From positions 18,944 through 82,943 of the forward strand of contig JAQZBQ010000018.1 of the NCBI GenBank assembly GCA_029237825.1: 64,000 bases of DNA. Reading direction: 5' to 3'. Shown here one piece after another: positions 8,911 through 17,125 of the stretch (position 1 is its first letter; each line of letters begins with the position of its first letter). The translations under genes were made by a program, and so were the position numbers. A model generated the notes under the pieces. The model had not been told where the DNA came from, did no database searches, and worked only from the letters and a program-made list of their open reading frames with translations. Source of the DNA: Bacteroidota bacterium (GTDB lineage: Bacteria; Bacteroidota; Bacteroidia; B-17B0; Aurantibacillaceae).

Positions 8911-11019
8911 TCAGCCAATTTTGCTCCAGGAGCTTCTGCTTTTTCCCTGTACCTGAAGTTGGTGAACAAGCAACTGATTTTCTGACGCCGCTAATTCAGG
9001 ATCTTCATTTAAAACAGCTTGTGCCGAGGATCGTGCTAATTGCAAAATTTGTCCATCCTGTGCCAAATCAGCAATTTTAAGATCAATCACGCCGCTTTGT
9101 TGAGTTCCGTCAAGATCTCCTGGGCCTCTCAATTTCAAATCCACTTCACTGATTTCAAATCCGTCATTTGTTCTTACCATAGTTTCCATTCGCAATTTAC
9201 TGTCGGCGCCAAGCTTGTAAGACGTCATTAAAACGCAATACGATTTATCTGCACCGCGGCCAACCCGTCCCCGTAACTGATGTAATTGCGACAAACCAAA
9301 CCGTTCAGCACTCTCTATTACCATAACAGATGCGTTGGGAATATTCACGCCAACTTCAATAACGGTTGTCGCAACCATAATTTGTGTTTCTTTTTTTATG
9401 AAGCGCTGCATTTCAAACTCCTTTTCCGCCGGTTTCAATTTTCCGTGAACAATGCTAATCTGATACTGAGGTGGTTTAAAATCGTCGAGCAGTGCATCAT
9501 AACCATTTTGAAGGTTCTGGTAATCCATTTTTTCGCTCTCCTGAATTAACGGATACACAACATACACTTGCCGTCCTAAAGCAATTTGCTCTTTCATGAA
9601 GCCAATAAGGCGCAGACGCTGCCCTTCCATAAAATGCATGGTCGTAATTGGCTTCCGGCCAGGCGGTAGTTCATCAATAACTGATGTATCAAGATCGCCA
9701 TAAAGTGTCATTGCCAGAGTTCTTGGAATAGGCGTTGCGGTCATAATCAACACGTGTGGCGGTTGAATATTCTTTTTGTGCATTTTGCCGCGTTGCGCTA
9801 CTCCAAAACGGTGTTGCTCATCAATTACCACCATTCCCAGATTCTTAAAAATAACAGTATCTTCAATCAGCGCATGTGTTCCTACTAAAATATGGATTGC
9901 TCCCGATTGAAGTTCATCATGCAAAATTTTTCGCTCTTTAGTCTTTGATGAGCCGGTTAAAAGTGCAACGTTTATACCCATAGGGGCTAACAATTCGGCA
10001 ATGGTAACGAAGTGCTGTTTTGCTAAAATTTCGGTTGGTGCCATTAAACAAGCCTGGAACCCATTATCAATTGCCAACAACATGCTTAATAAAGCCACCA
10101 GTGTCTTTCCGCTGCCAACATCACCTTGCACAAGCCTGCTCATTTGCCTGCCCGACCCCATATCAACCCTGATTTCTTTGACAACACGCTTTTGCGCATT
10201 CGTGAGCTGAAACGGCAAATGTTGATTATAAAAGGTGTTGAAAGCCTCTCCTACCCGGTTAAATACAAAGCCCTGAATGGATTGATGCCTTACCAGATTT
10301 GACTTTAATAATTTCAACTGAACATAAAACAACTCCTCAAATTTTAACCGGAACCTGGCTTTTTCCAACATTTGCTTTGATTCCGGAAAATGAATGTACC
10401 GCAAAGCATCTAAGCGTGATAACAAGCCGAAATCCTTAATAATGGGTTCGGTGAGGGTTTCACGAATTGTATGTTCATTTAACTGCAGGGTTAAAATCCT
10501 CAGGCTTTTTCTCAGTCCGTCACTATCAAGATTCTTGTATTTCAATTTCTCGGTACTATTGTAAACCGATTGAAAAGTGGATTGATTGGCGAGCAATTCC
10601 GGTGTCACCACGTCTATATCTGGATGAGCCATGTTAAAGCGGCCCATAAATGAAGTAACTTTCCCGTAAACAATATACTCGGTGTTCGCTTTAAGTTTTT
10701 CGGCCATCCATTTCGCACCCTGAAACCATACCAGTTCGATGATGCCACTACTGTCCCTAAATTTAGCAACCAGCCGACGGGCGCGTTTCTCCCCAACAAA
10801 ATTAATTTCAACAATATGGCCTCTTAACTGATAGTACGCGGAATCTTCCGTAACTTCTTTCACGCTTTGAAAATGGGTGCGGTCGATATAACGAAAAGGG
10901 TAATGGGTTAAAAGGTCCTTATAGGTGAAAATACCAAGCTCTTTCTGGAGCGCCTCTGCCCGTTGTGGTCCAATTCCTTTAAGAAATTCGATTGGCGTAT
11001 CTAAAAAAGCAATGTTCAT
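8911..11019 (-). CDS. recG: ATP-dependent DNA helicase RecG
   Basis: The branch-migration helicase that rewinds and regresses stalled replication forks. Its 702 residues show the expected order: a helical and OB-fold wedge domain (about 1-150, beginning with the HhH-like FLKGIGPQRAEALQKELGI), the Walker A motif GDVGSGKTLVALL (near 299), the DEQH box VVIDEQHRFG (near 396), TATPIPRTL, and helicase motif VI in QLRGRVGRGADKSYC. Length is typical of the family. It is transcribed alone and away from the outer-membrane-like gene at 11115, with a promoter at 11030-11060. Confidence 0.97.
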   Translation of the reverse strand: MNIAFLDTPIEFLKGIGPQRAEALQKELGIFTYKDLLTHYPFRYIDRTHFQSVKEVTEDSAYYQLRGHIVEINFVGEKRARRLVAKFRDSSGIIELVWFQGAKWMAEKLKANTEYIVYGKVTSFMGRFNMAHPDIDVVTPELLANQSTFQSVYNSTEKLKYKNLDSDGLRKSLRILTLQLNEHTIRETLTEPIIKDFGLLSRLDALRYIHFPESKQMLEKARFRLKFEELFYVQLKLLKSNLVRHQSIQGFVFNRVGEAFNTFYNQHLPFQLTNAQKRVVKEIRVDMGSGRQMSRLVQGDVGSGKTLVALLSMLLAIDNGFQACLMAPTEILAKQHFVTIAELLAPMGINVALLTGSSKTKERKILHDELQSGAIHILVGTHALIEDTVIFKNLGMVVIDEQHRFGVAQRGKMHKKNIQPPHVLIMTATPIPRTLAMTLYGDLDTSVIDELPPGRKPITTMHFMEGQRLRLIGFMKEQIALGRQVYVVYPLIQESEKMDYQNLQNGYDALLDDFKPPQYQISIVHGKLKPAEKEFEMQRFIKKETQIMVATTVIEVGVNIPNASVMVIESAERFGLSQLHQLRGRVGRGADKSYCVLMTSYKLGADSKLRMETMVRTNDGFEISEVDLKLRGPGDLDGTQQSGVIDLKIADLAQDGQILQLARSSAQAVLNEDPELAASENQLLVHQLQVQGKSRSSWSKIG

Positions 11020-11029
11020 CTTGGATTGG

Positions 11030-11060
11030 CAAAATTACTACACACTTGCTGTTAATACAA
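11030..11060 (-). promoter_or_regulatory. Promoter of recG
   Basis: On the minus strand TTG (11058-11060) is followed after 20 bp by TAATTTTG (11030-11037), a perfect -7 octamer with an acceptable -33 element. It lies 10 bases from the recG ATG, so the leader must be very short. Confidence 0.5.
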
Positions 11061-11096
11061 TTATGTACAGGTGAATTATAAACAATCATTCTTCTC

Positions 11097-11104
11097 TATT
11101 TTTG
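11097..11104 (+). promoter_or_regulatory. -7 promoter element of the gene at 11115
   Basis: TATTTTTG matches TAnnTTTG exactly. No clear TTTG stands 19-21 bp upstream. Transcription would start around 11110, which argues for the ATG at 11115 rather than the GTG at 11109 as the start codon. Confidence 0.35.
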
Positions 11105-11114
11105 TACGGTGAGA

Positions 11115-11777
11115 ATGCATTTGATAATGGCTTTATTGTTTCTCTGTCACTTTTCAAAAGGTCAGTTCCTCGATACCTTCAAAGTGCTCCTGCATTCTCG
11201 CCCAAGTATCGACGCACGTCTTGAATCCCGGTATTCGTTTTTAAATCATAATGCCACAAAGGTTACGGGTGTACGACTGGGCTTAAGCTTCCGAAGAAAA
11301 CTTCGCGTAGGTTTTGGTTATAGCTGGTTAGCCACAGATGTATCCGACAAAAAATTAGTGCCTGACGCTTATGGCAATATCCGCGTTGTAAATAATTACC
11401 TGAAATTTGGATACGTGTGCTACTATGCTGATTTTGTTTTTCATAAAACAAAACGCTGGCAACTCAGTGTACCTATACAAGTTGGAACTGGAATGTACTG
11501 GACCCAATACCATGATGGATTACAAACTGTAAAGTCGAAAAAACGGCTATTACTGTTTTACGAACCCGGCATCACAGTGCAATTTAAAGTAACCCGATGG
11601 TGTGGACTGGGGCTGGATGTGTGCGCCAGGCTGGCACTCCGAAATACCAACTACGTGGGCGAAAAACTAAATTCTTTTGTATTGGCGCCAAAACTTCTCA
11701 TCTGGTTTGATCAGATTTTTTTCATGGCCCTGCCCAATTCCAAACTTTCAAAAAAATTCGGACCATCTTACTGGTAG
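11115..11777 (+). CDS. Hypothetical secreted beta-rich (outer-membrane-like) protein
   Basis: About 220 residues beginning with a signal peptide (MHLIMALLFLCHFSKGQ, cleavage after GQ plausible). The rest alternates in short amphipathic strands: VTGVRLGLSFRRKLRVGFGY, YVCYYADFVFHKTKRWQLSV, YEPGITVQFKVTRWCGLGLD. These look like an 8-10-strand outer-membrane beta-barrel. The protein ends with SKKFGPSYW, so the C-terminus is aromatic. I cannot assign a family. A GTG at 11109 in the same frame is an alternative start; the ATG is chosen because of the promoter position. It lies between recG (divergent) and ruvB (same strand). Confidence 0.65.
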   Translation: MHLIMALLFLCHFSKGQFLDTFKVLLHSRPSIDARLESRYSFLNHNATKVTGVRLGLSFRRKLRVGFGYSWLATDVSDKKLVPDAYGNIRVVNNYLKFGYVCYYADFVFHKTKRWQLSVPIQVGTGMYWTQYHDGLQTVKSKKRLLLFYEPGITVQFKVTRWCGLGLDVCARLALRNTNYVGEKLNSFVLAPKLLIWFDQIFFMALPNSKLSKKFGPSYW

Positions 11778-11809
11778 AACAACTTCTTATTATTCAAGAC
11801 CTTTGATTT

Positions 11810-11824
11810 GCTATAATTTATAGC
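11810..11824. promoter_or_regulatory. Perfect 7-bp dyad upstream of ruvB
   Basis: GCTATAA and TTATAGC flank a single T, forming a 15-bp palindrome 48 bases before the ruvB start codon. The 1-nt spacer makes an RNA hairpin unlikely, so a protein-binding operator is the better reading. Which regulator would bind is unknown. Confidence 0.35.
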
Positions 11825-11871
11825 ATGCCGGTACATTTTAAATCTGTATTTTTACTCATCTTCCTTTAAAC

Positions 11872-12900
11872 ATGAACGAAAATTTAGACGCTAATAATGA
11901 AAAGTTAAATGGAACGGATAAGGAGTACGAACGCGCCTTGCGTCCTTCTGAGTTCAATGATTTTAGTGGCCAGCAATCTGTTGTAGATAATCTTTTAGTG
12001 TTTGTTCAGGCAGCCAAAAAAAGAGAAGAAGCACTTGACCATGTTTTGCTGCATGGGCCACCAGGCCTTGGAAAAACTACTTTAGCCCATATCATTTCAA
12101 ATGACCTTGGCGTAAATTTAAAAGTTACCAGCGGCCCTGTTTTAGATAAGCCAGGAGATCTTGCAGGACTTCTTACCAACCTTGAACCCTTTGATGTACT
12201 TTTTGTTGATGAAATTCACCGCCTCAGCCCCATCGTAGAAGAATATTTATATTCCGCGATGGAGGATTACAAAATTGATATCATGATTGATAGCGGACCT
12301 AATGCACGTACGGTTCAGATAAAATTAAACCCCTTTACACTGGTTGGCGCTACTACCCGTAGCGGACTTTTGACAGCGCCACTCCGTGCCCGTTTCGGGA
12401 TCACTTCACGATTAAATTATTACGACAGTAAAGTATTAACCGGAATTGTTCAACGGAGTTCAGGGATACTTGGTGTTGAAATTGCAGAAGAAGCCGCCTA
12501 TGAAATCGCCAGAAGAAGTCGCGGCACGCCAAGGATTGCTAATGCCCTCCTACGAAGGGTTAGGGATTTTGCACAGATAAAAGGCGATGGAACCATAACA
12601 CTTGATATCGCTACATACGGATTAAAAGCTTTGAACGTCGATAAAAATGGTTTAGATGAAATGGACATCCGAATCCTCTCGGCCATTATTGAAAAGTTTA
12701 AAGGTGGCCCTGTTGGTATCACCACCATCAGTACAGCCGTTGGTGAAGAAGCAGGAACCATAGAAGAGGTATACGAGCCGTTTTTAATACAGGAAGGCTA
12801 TTTAGCCCGTACACCGAGGGGCAGAGAAGCGACAGAGAAAGCTTACAAGCATCTTGGAAAATCTTTTAGAGGAAGATTAGGGGGATTGTTCGAAGATTAA
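11872..12900 (+). CDS. ruvB: Holliday junction branch migration helicase RuvB
   Basis: The AAA+ motor of the RuvAB complex that drives branch migration at Holliday junctions. Its 342 residues contain Walker [13 protein letters not shown] (about 62-73), Walker [13 protein letters not shown] (about 108-119), the sensor/arginine region [18 protein letters not shown], and a C-terminal winged-helix domain with [18 protein letters not shown] and [17 protein letters not shown]. Length and order are standard. ruvA and ruvC are not in the window. Confidence 0.97.
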   Translation: MNENLDANNEKLNGTDKEYERALRPSEFNDFSGQQSVVDNLLVFVQAAKKREEALDHVLLHGPPGLGKTTLAHIISNDLGVNLKVTSGPVLDKPGDLAGLLTNLEPFDVLFVDEIHRLSPIVEEYLYSAMEDYKIDIMIDSGPNARTVQIKLNPFTLVGATTRSGLLTAPLRARFGITSRLNYYDSKVLTGIVQRSSGILGVEIAEEAAYEIARRSRGTPRIANALLRRVRDFAQIKGDGTITLDIATYGLKALNVDKNGLDEMDIRILSAIIEKFKGGPVGITTISTAVGEEAGTIEEVYEPFLIQEGYLARTPRGREATEKAYKHLGKSFRGRLGGLFED

Positions 12901-12908
12901 ATAGTAAA

Positions 12909-12924
12909 TACCCTCCCGAGGGTA
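12909..12924. repeat. Short inverted repeat after ruvB
   Basis: TACCCTCCCGAGGGTA is self-complementary over its 6-7 outer bases. It lies 9 bases after the ruvB stop. No T run follows, so it is not a convincing intrinsic terminator. It could be a weak 3' hairpin or an operator for the WD40 gene. Confidence 0.3.
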
Positions 12925-12991
12925 TGCTGCGGCGTATTAGTTACACTAATTTCGCTTGTAGTTCAATATTTAACACTTCAAACAAGGGTAT

Positions 12992-13993
12992 ATGAATTTC
13001 AATACTACCATCAAATTTATTCAGGCGGGTGCTATTTCATGTTTAATATCAAATAGTAGCATTGGACAAAATCCATTCAAAAAAGCTATGGAAATCGTTC
13101 CGGGCGACTATTACACGGTTAGTTTTTCACCGGATAGCAAATATGTAGTTGGAACAAGTTTTTCAAATCTTAAATACAGTGAAACACTGACTATGAGGGC
13201 AGGAGGCACTCAAGTATTTAATATTGAAACAGGAGTTAAAGAATTAGCGATAACTGATCGACCTGCATTGTGTGCTGTTTTCAGGCCAGATGGCAAGGAA
13301 ATTTTGTCTGCTGAATTATCGAATGGGCCAAGAACTTTTTCATTTAAAGATGGTGCCGAGAAGTCAATAAAATCTCAGAATGAGGAGGTAACTTTTACAA
13401 CGTTATACTCAGAAAACGGTATGGATGCTATTACAGGTACAGTAAAGGGAAATGTTTATATCACAGACATTGCCACGGGTAAGCTCAAAAACACAATAAA
13501 AACAAACGACTCAGCTCAGATTGTTATTAGTTTACATTTATTTAATAACGGCAAAAATCTTATCACGCATTCGGCTGGAGCGATACAATTTTGGGACCTT
13601 GCTTCTGGAAAATTAACTAAGTATTATACTCCTGCAAATGGTAAATCCGTATCATATGTTGCCGTTAGTGGTGACAAAAAAACAATGATAAGCCAAAGTG
13701 GGAAGACTGTTTCTATTTGGAATTTAGAAACGATGGATATTAAAACAACCTTCGAAACGAGTTGGAAATATTGTGGTGCGATCTCACCTGACGGATCGCT
13801 CATTGCCTTAGGGTTCGACGGGGGCTTTTATACCTTTAATAATAAGGGCGAAGTTATCAGAGGTTGGGGAGGAGACGATGTGGATGTAAAATCTCTATCC
13901 TTTTCTCCGGATGGAAGACTTTGTGCTGCTGGATTATCTTCAGGCCGACTATATATTTTTGACGCAGCTGTATTGGCGACAAGTGCTGAATAG
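12992..13993 (+). CDS. WD40 repeat beta-propeller protein
   Basis: A 333-residue protein. The N-terminus (MNFNTTIKFIQAGAISCLISNSSIGQ) looks like a signal peptide, so the propeller is probably periplasmic. After it come about six or seven WD40-type blades. They are visible as repeated hydrophobic-SPDG turns such as VSFSPDSKYVVGTSF, CAVFRPDGKEILSA, GAISPDGSLIALGF and LSFSPDGRLCAAGL, each followed by W/F-N or F-D strands such as IQFWDLASGKL and VSIWNLETMD. Propellers of this kind are scaffolds, and the partner cannot be told from context. It is convergent with the AI-2E permease gene. Confidence 0.85.
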   Translation: MNFNTTIKFIQAGAISCLISNSSIGQNPFKKAMEIVPGDYYTVSFSPDSKYVVGTSFSNLKYSETLTMRAGGTQVFNIETGVKELAITDRPALCAVFRPDGKEILSAELSNGPRTFSFKDGAEKSIKSQNEEVTFTTLYSENGMDAITGTVKGNVYITDIATGKLKNTIKTNDSAQIVISLHLFNNGKNLITHSAGAIQFWDLASGKLTKYYTPANGKSVSYVAVSGDKKTMISQSGKTVSIWNLETMDIKTTFETSWKYCGAISPDGSLIALGFDGGFYTFNNKGEVIRGWGGDDVDVKSLSFSPDGRLCAAGLSSGRLYIFDAAVLATSAE

Positions 13994-14090
13994 AACTGTC
14001 ATATAAAAGACTTTGCTGAAAGAGGTGATCTAATCCACTTATCATTACAAAAGGGCATAAACAACCAAGGCAGTTGAATGGTAATTTAAT

Positions 14091-15206
14091 TTATGATTGA
14101 GGTTTTCCTTTTCCCTTATTTGATGGAAATTTTCTACTATAGATAAAAGGTAAACCCAGCTCCAACACAGTTTCTTTTACTTTTGCTTTTGTGGTAAGAT
14201 TGTGATAATCCGCGTAATATATTTTTACAAGGATAACAAAGTAAGAAATCAATAAAGGACCGAAGATGAGACCTGTAATACCCATATATTCTAATCCTAA
14301 AATTATCCCTAATACTGTAACTACAGGGTGTACATCGGCCATTTTCTTCGCTAGTAAAAAACGAATTACATTATCCATGCTACCCATAACAATGACACTC
14401 CATGCCAGCACTGTGATTCCCTGCCAGGCCTCGGCGGTTATAAAAAGATAAATACAAACCGGTGCCCAGATAAGAGCCGTGCCTACAATCGGAATAACAG
14501 AGGCTGCCCCTGTAAGGATTGCCCAGAATCCAGCTTCAGGAACGGAAGTTATTAAATAAATAAGGTACGCAAAAAAACCCTGCACCACAGCAATCAGCGG
14601 AATACCGATGGCATTACTGAATGTTTGAGCTTTCAACTCTTCTCCAAACATTTTTATTTTGCTTTTCTTAAATGGCAGGGATAAAAGGATAGAAGCCTCC
14701 ATGCGGTTAAAATTGATTAGCATGAAATAAAGAAAAAAATACAGCATCACAATTGAGGAAAAGAATGCCAGACCCTGATTAAGTGCACCGGAAAACACTT
14801 TTGTAGTTTCTGCTTTGACAAGATCCAGATTTTCGACAGTTAATATTTTTATACCATATTGGTGCTGAAGCGTTGAATCCATGTGATGAACATAAGGCTT
14901 AAGCATATCCGGATTTGAAGCAATAGGCATAACTTTATTGTAAATCATAGAAACAAAAAATGAAATAGGAAGCAGGATAATAAAAAAAGAGATGATACTG
15001 ATGAGAACCGCTGCGTAACTTTTTTTCCATTTGTAGAAATTAACCAGGCGGTACATCCACTTCTTGAACAGCACATAAAAAATAACACTGCCTAAAAAGG
15101 CCGAAAAATATTCTTTTAGTGAGAAAGCCAAAAATAAACCGAACAAAAGAATAATACCTAAGAGTATTGTTTTATTGAGATTAAATGGAGGCTTCGTGTG
15201 CTGCAT
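14091..15206 (-). CDS. AI-2E family permease (PerM/YdiK type)
   Basis: A multi-pass inner-membrane protein of 371 residues with about eight transmembrane segments. Two lie near the N-terminus (TILLGIILLFGLFLAFSL, FLGSVIFYVLFKKWM), followed by VLISIISFFIILLPISFFV, a soluble segment, and a C-terminal set including GFWAILTGAASVIPIVGTAL. The motif P-IVGT-LIWAP and the final helix LIFGPLLISYFVILV are typical of this family. The family was named for autoinducer-2 export (TqsA), but most members have no proven substrate, so transport of AI-2 should not be assumed. Its start is divergent from the YtxH operon, with 73 bases between. Confidence 0.88.
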   Translation of the reverse strand: MQHTKPPFNLNKTILLGIILLFGLFLAFSLKEYFSAFLGSVIFYVLFKKWMYRLVNFYKWKKSYAAVLISIISFFIILLPISFFVSMIYNKVMPIASNPDMLKPYVHHMDSTLQHQYGIKILTVENLDLVKAETTKVFSGALNQGLAFFSSIVMLYFFLYFMLINFNRMEASILLSLPFKKSKIKMFGEELKAQTFSNAIGIPLIAVVQGFFAYLIYLITSVPEAGFWAILTGAASVIPIVGTALIWAPVCIYLFITAEAWQGITVLAWSVIVMGSMDNVIRFLLAKKMADVHPVVTVLGIILGLEYMGITGLIFGPLLISYFVILVKIYYADYHNLTTKAKVKETVLELGLPFIYSRKFPSNKGKGKPQS

Positions 15207-15279
15207 GATAGAAATCAGTGGTATAGGTGAAATAGTAATTTTTCAGTAAATTAGTGTAAATATTCAATATACCAAAACC

Positions 15280-15507
15280 ATGAGCGATAAAGGGAAAATA
15301 ATGGGAGCACTTGTTCTTGGTGCCATTGCCGGAGCAGCTATTGTGAAACTGCTCGAAACAGAAAAAGGCAAAGAATTTGTTGCAAACGTGAAAGAGAAAG
15401 CCGAGGCTGCCACCGAGGACATTAAACTAAAACTAAAACAACTGGAGTCTGAGTTAGCTGACCTTTTAAAAACCGATAAAACTAATAACGCTAATAATGA
15501 GGCTTAA
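15280..15507 (+). CDS. YtxH-like small membrane-associated protein
   Basis: A 75-residue protein: a short Gly/Ala-rich hydrophobic N-terminus (IMGALVLGAIAGAAIVKLL), then a charged helix (TEKGKEFVANVKEKAEAATE) predicted as coiled coil. This is the YtxH layout, linked in other bacteria to general stress. Its stop codon TAA overlaps the ATG of the next gene by one base (TAATG), so the two are translationally coupled. It is the first gene of a probable four-gene operon that ends with queG. Confidence 0.8.
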   Translation: MSDKGKIMGALVLGAIAGAAIVKLLETEKGKEFVANVKEKAEAATEDIKLKLKQLESELADLLKTDKTNNANNEA

Positions 15508-15884
15508 TGGAAAATTTCAATTCCTATTTTGATGATACCTACGGGCTGCTAAAGAAATATACAGACGACCGTATTCAACTTTTGAAGATACAGTCGGCAA
15601 AAAAAACTGCACTAGTGAGCAGCAAGCTGGTTTATATTTTCATTACCTCAATCATTGTGTTTTTCATATTGATGTTTTTTGGTTTTATGACGGCTTACTA
15701 CCTTGCTGAAAAATTTGATAGTACGAGTTTTGGCTTTGCAATTGTGTCAATTAGTTTTATCGCTTTGCTTCTACTATTTATCGTGTTTTATAAAACATAC
15801 TTATCGGTGAAAGTGAAAGACCTCATCACGCGGGCATTTTTCGAAACTGAACCGTTGGACTTAAACTCTGAAAATGAAATCTAA
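15507..15884 (+). CDS. Phage-holin-superfamily-III-like membrane protein
   Basis: 125 residues with a cytoplasmic amphipathic N-terminus (YGLLKKYTDDRIQLLKIQ). Two transmembrane helices follow (LVYIFITSIIVFFILMFFGF and FGFAIVSISFIALLLLFIVF) and then a charged tail. This is the layout of the Phage_holin_3_6/DUF1469 family. Chromosomal members in Bacteroidota are normally coupled to YtxH genes and are not lytic phage holins. Its 3' end overlaps the next gene by 11 bases. Confidence 0.78.
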   Translation: MENFNSYFDDTYGLLKKYTDDRIQLLKIQSAKKTALVSSKLVYIFITSIIVFFILMFFGFMTAYYLAEKFDSTSFGFAIVSISFIALLLLFIVFYKTYLSVKVKDLITRAFFETEPLDLNSENEI

Positions 15885-16173
15885 TTCTATCTCAACATAC
15901 GCTGACCTGGAACGCGAAGAAATCCGGATTAAATTAAGGCTGAAAACACAGGAAGATGCCATTAAAACACAACTAAAAAATCTCCCGGAGGAACTGCTGT
16001 CTGCGGGCATCGTAAAAATGATTGGCGGTTTTTTAAATGGAAATTTTGTAAATTCCGCAGTATCCGTCATTAAATTTTTGAGCACTTTTATCAAAGGGAA
16101 TAAAGATGCTTCCGGAACCGGAGGTGGAATATTACACCTGATAAAATCCATAATAAAAGCGAAATTTTCATAG
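15874..16173 (+). CDS. Hypothetical protein, third gene of the YtxH operon
   Basis: 99 residues. The N-terminal half is a strongly charged helix (STYADLEREEIRIKLRLKTQ), and the second half holds amphipathic helices (SAGIVKMIGGFLNGNFVNSA) and a Gly-rich turn (GTGGGILHLI). No transmembrane helix is certain and I do not recognise a family. The overlap with the holin-like gene and the tight spacing to queG support co-translation. A long minus-strand frame across it is treated as a shadow. Confidence 0.65.
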   Translation: MKSNSISTYADLEREEIRIKLRLKTQEDAIKTQLKNLPEELLSAGIVKMIGGFLNGNFVNSAVSVIKFLSTFIKGNKDASGTGGGILHLIKSIIKAKFS

Positions 16174-16185
16174 TTAGTCCATTTT

Positions 16186-17118
16186 TTGTTACGTTCGCAG
16201 TATACGCAGATTATTAAAAACGAAGCAAAGCGGTTGGGCTTTGACTTCTGTGGTATTTCGAAAGCAGAATTTTTGTCGGAAGAAGCTCCCCGTTTGGAAG
16301 CCTGGCTTACAGCAGGAAGACATGGAAAAATGGAATACATGGAGAATCACTTCGACAAACGGCTCGATCCAACGCTTCTGGTTGAAGGTGCCAAATCAAT
16401 AGTATCCTTGCTTTATAATTATTATCCCGAACAGACACAAAATCCGGATGCTCCAAAAATTTCAAAATATGCATACGGGCTCGATTACCATGATATCATC
16501 AAAGATAAACTAAAAGAGTTCTTACAGACTTTGCGCAAAAAGATTGGTGAAGTCAATGGTCGTGCATTTGTGGACAGTGCTCCCGTATTGGATAAAGCGT
16601 GGGCAAAAAAAAGCGGACTGGGTTGGGTTGGCAAACACTCCAATTTAATCACTAAAGAGCATGGATCATTTTTCTTCATCGCCGAACTTATTATTGATCT
16701 CGATCTGGACTATGACGGGCCTATTAAAGATTATTGTGGAACATGTACCAGATGCATTGACGCGTGCCCAACCGAGGCAATTGTAGACCCGTATATAGTA
16801 GATGGGAGTAAATGCATTAGCTATTTAACAATCGAATTAAAAGAAGCGATTCCTTCCCATTTTAGAAACAAGATGGATAATTGGGTATTCGGTTGCGATG
16901 TTTGTCAGGATGTTTGTCCCTGGAACAGGTTTAGTGAATTCCATCACGAACCGAAATTCATCAATAAGCAAGGGGTCCTGGATTTTACCCCCGATGAATG
17001 GTTTGAATTAAGCGAAGAGCTTTTCACCAAAGTATTTAAAGGGACTGCTGTAAAACGTACGAAATACAAAGGGTTAAAAAGAAATCTTGAATTCTTAAAG
17101 CAGCGCCCGTCATTTTAA
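16186..17118 (+). CDS. queG: Epoxyqueuosine reductase QueG
   Basis: Catalyses the last step of queuosine synthesis in tRNA, reducing epoxyqueuosine with cobalamin and two [4Fe-4S] clusters. Cluster motifs [12 protein letters not shown] and [12 protein letters not shown] are clear, as is the catalytic-loop region [15 protein letters not shown]. Length (310 aa) is normal. The start is unusual. No ATG stands between the in-frame TAG of the previous gene (16171-16173) and the conserved sequence [15 protein letters not shown]. The TTG at 16186, only 12 bases after that stop, is therefore the likely initiator, which suggests translation by coupling. Confidence 0.93.
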   Translation: MLRSQYTQIIKNEAKRLGFDFCGISKAEFLSEEAPRLEAWLTAGRHGKMEYMENHFDKRLDPTLLVEGAKSIVSLLYNYYPEQTQNPDAPKISKYAYGLDYHDIIKDKLKEFLQTLRKKIGEVNGRAFVDSAPVLDKAWAKKSGLGWVGKHSNLITKEHGSFFFIAELIIDLDLDYDGPIKDYCGTCTRCIDACPTEAIVDPYIVDGSKCISYLTIELKEAIPSHFRNKMDNWVFGCDVCQDVCPWNRFSEFHHEPKFINKQGVLDFTPDEWFELSEELFTKVFKGTAVKRTKYKGLKRNLEFLKQRPSF

Positions 17119-17125
17119 CTCCATG

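Noticed and set aside
12909..12924. Inverted repeat as a ruvB terminator
   Set aside because: No T run follows it on either strand within a useful distance.
15507..15884. Holin-like gene as evidence of a prophage
   Set aside because: No other phage gene is near; chromosomal YtxH-holin pairs are common in Bacteroidota.
15861..16340. 159-codon minus-strand frame across the 99-aa gene and queG
   Set aside because: It runs through the conserved QueG N-terminus on the opposite strand, and the plus-strand genes are coupled and family-like.
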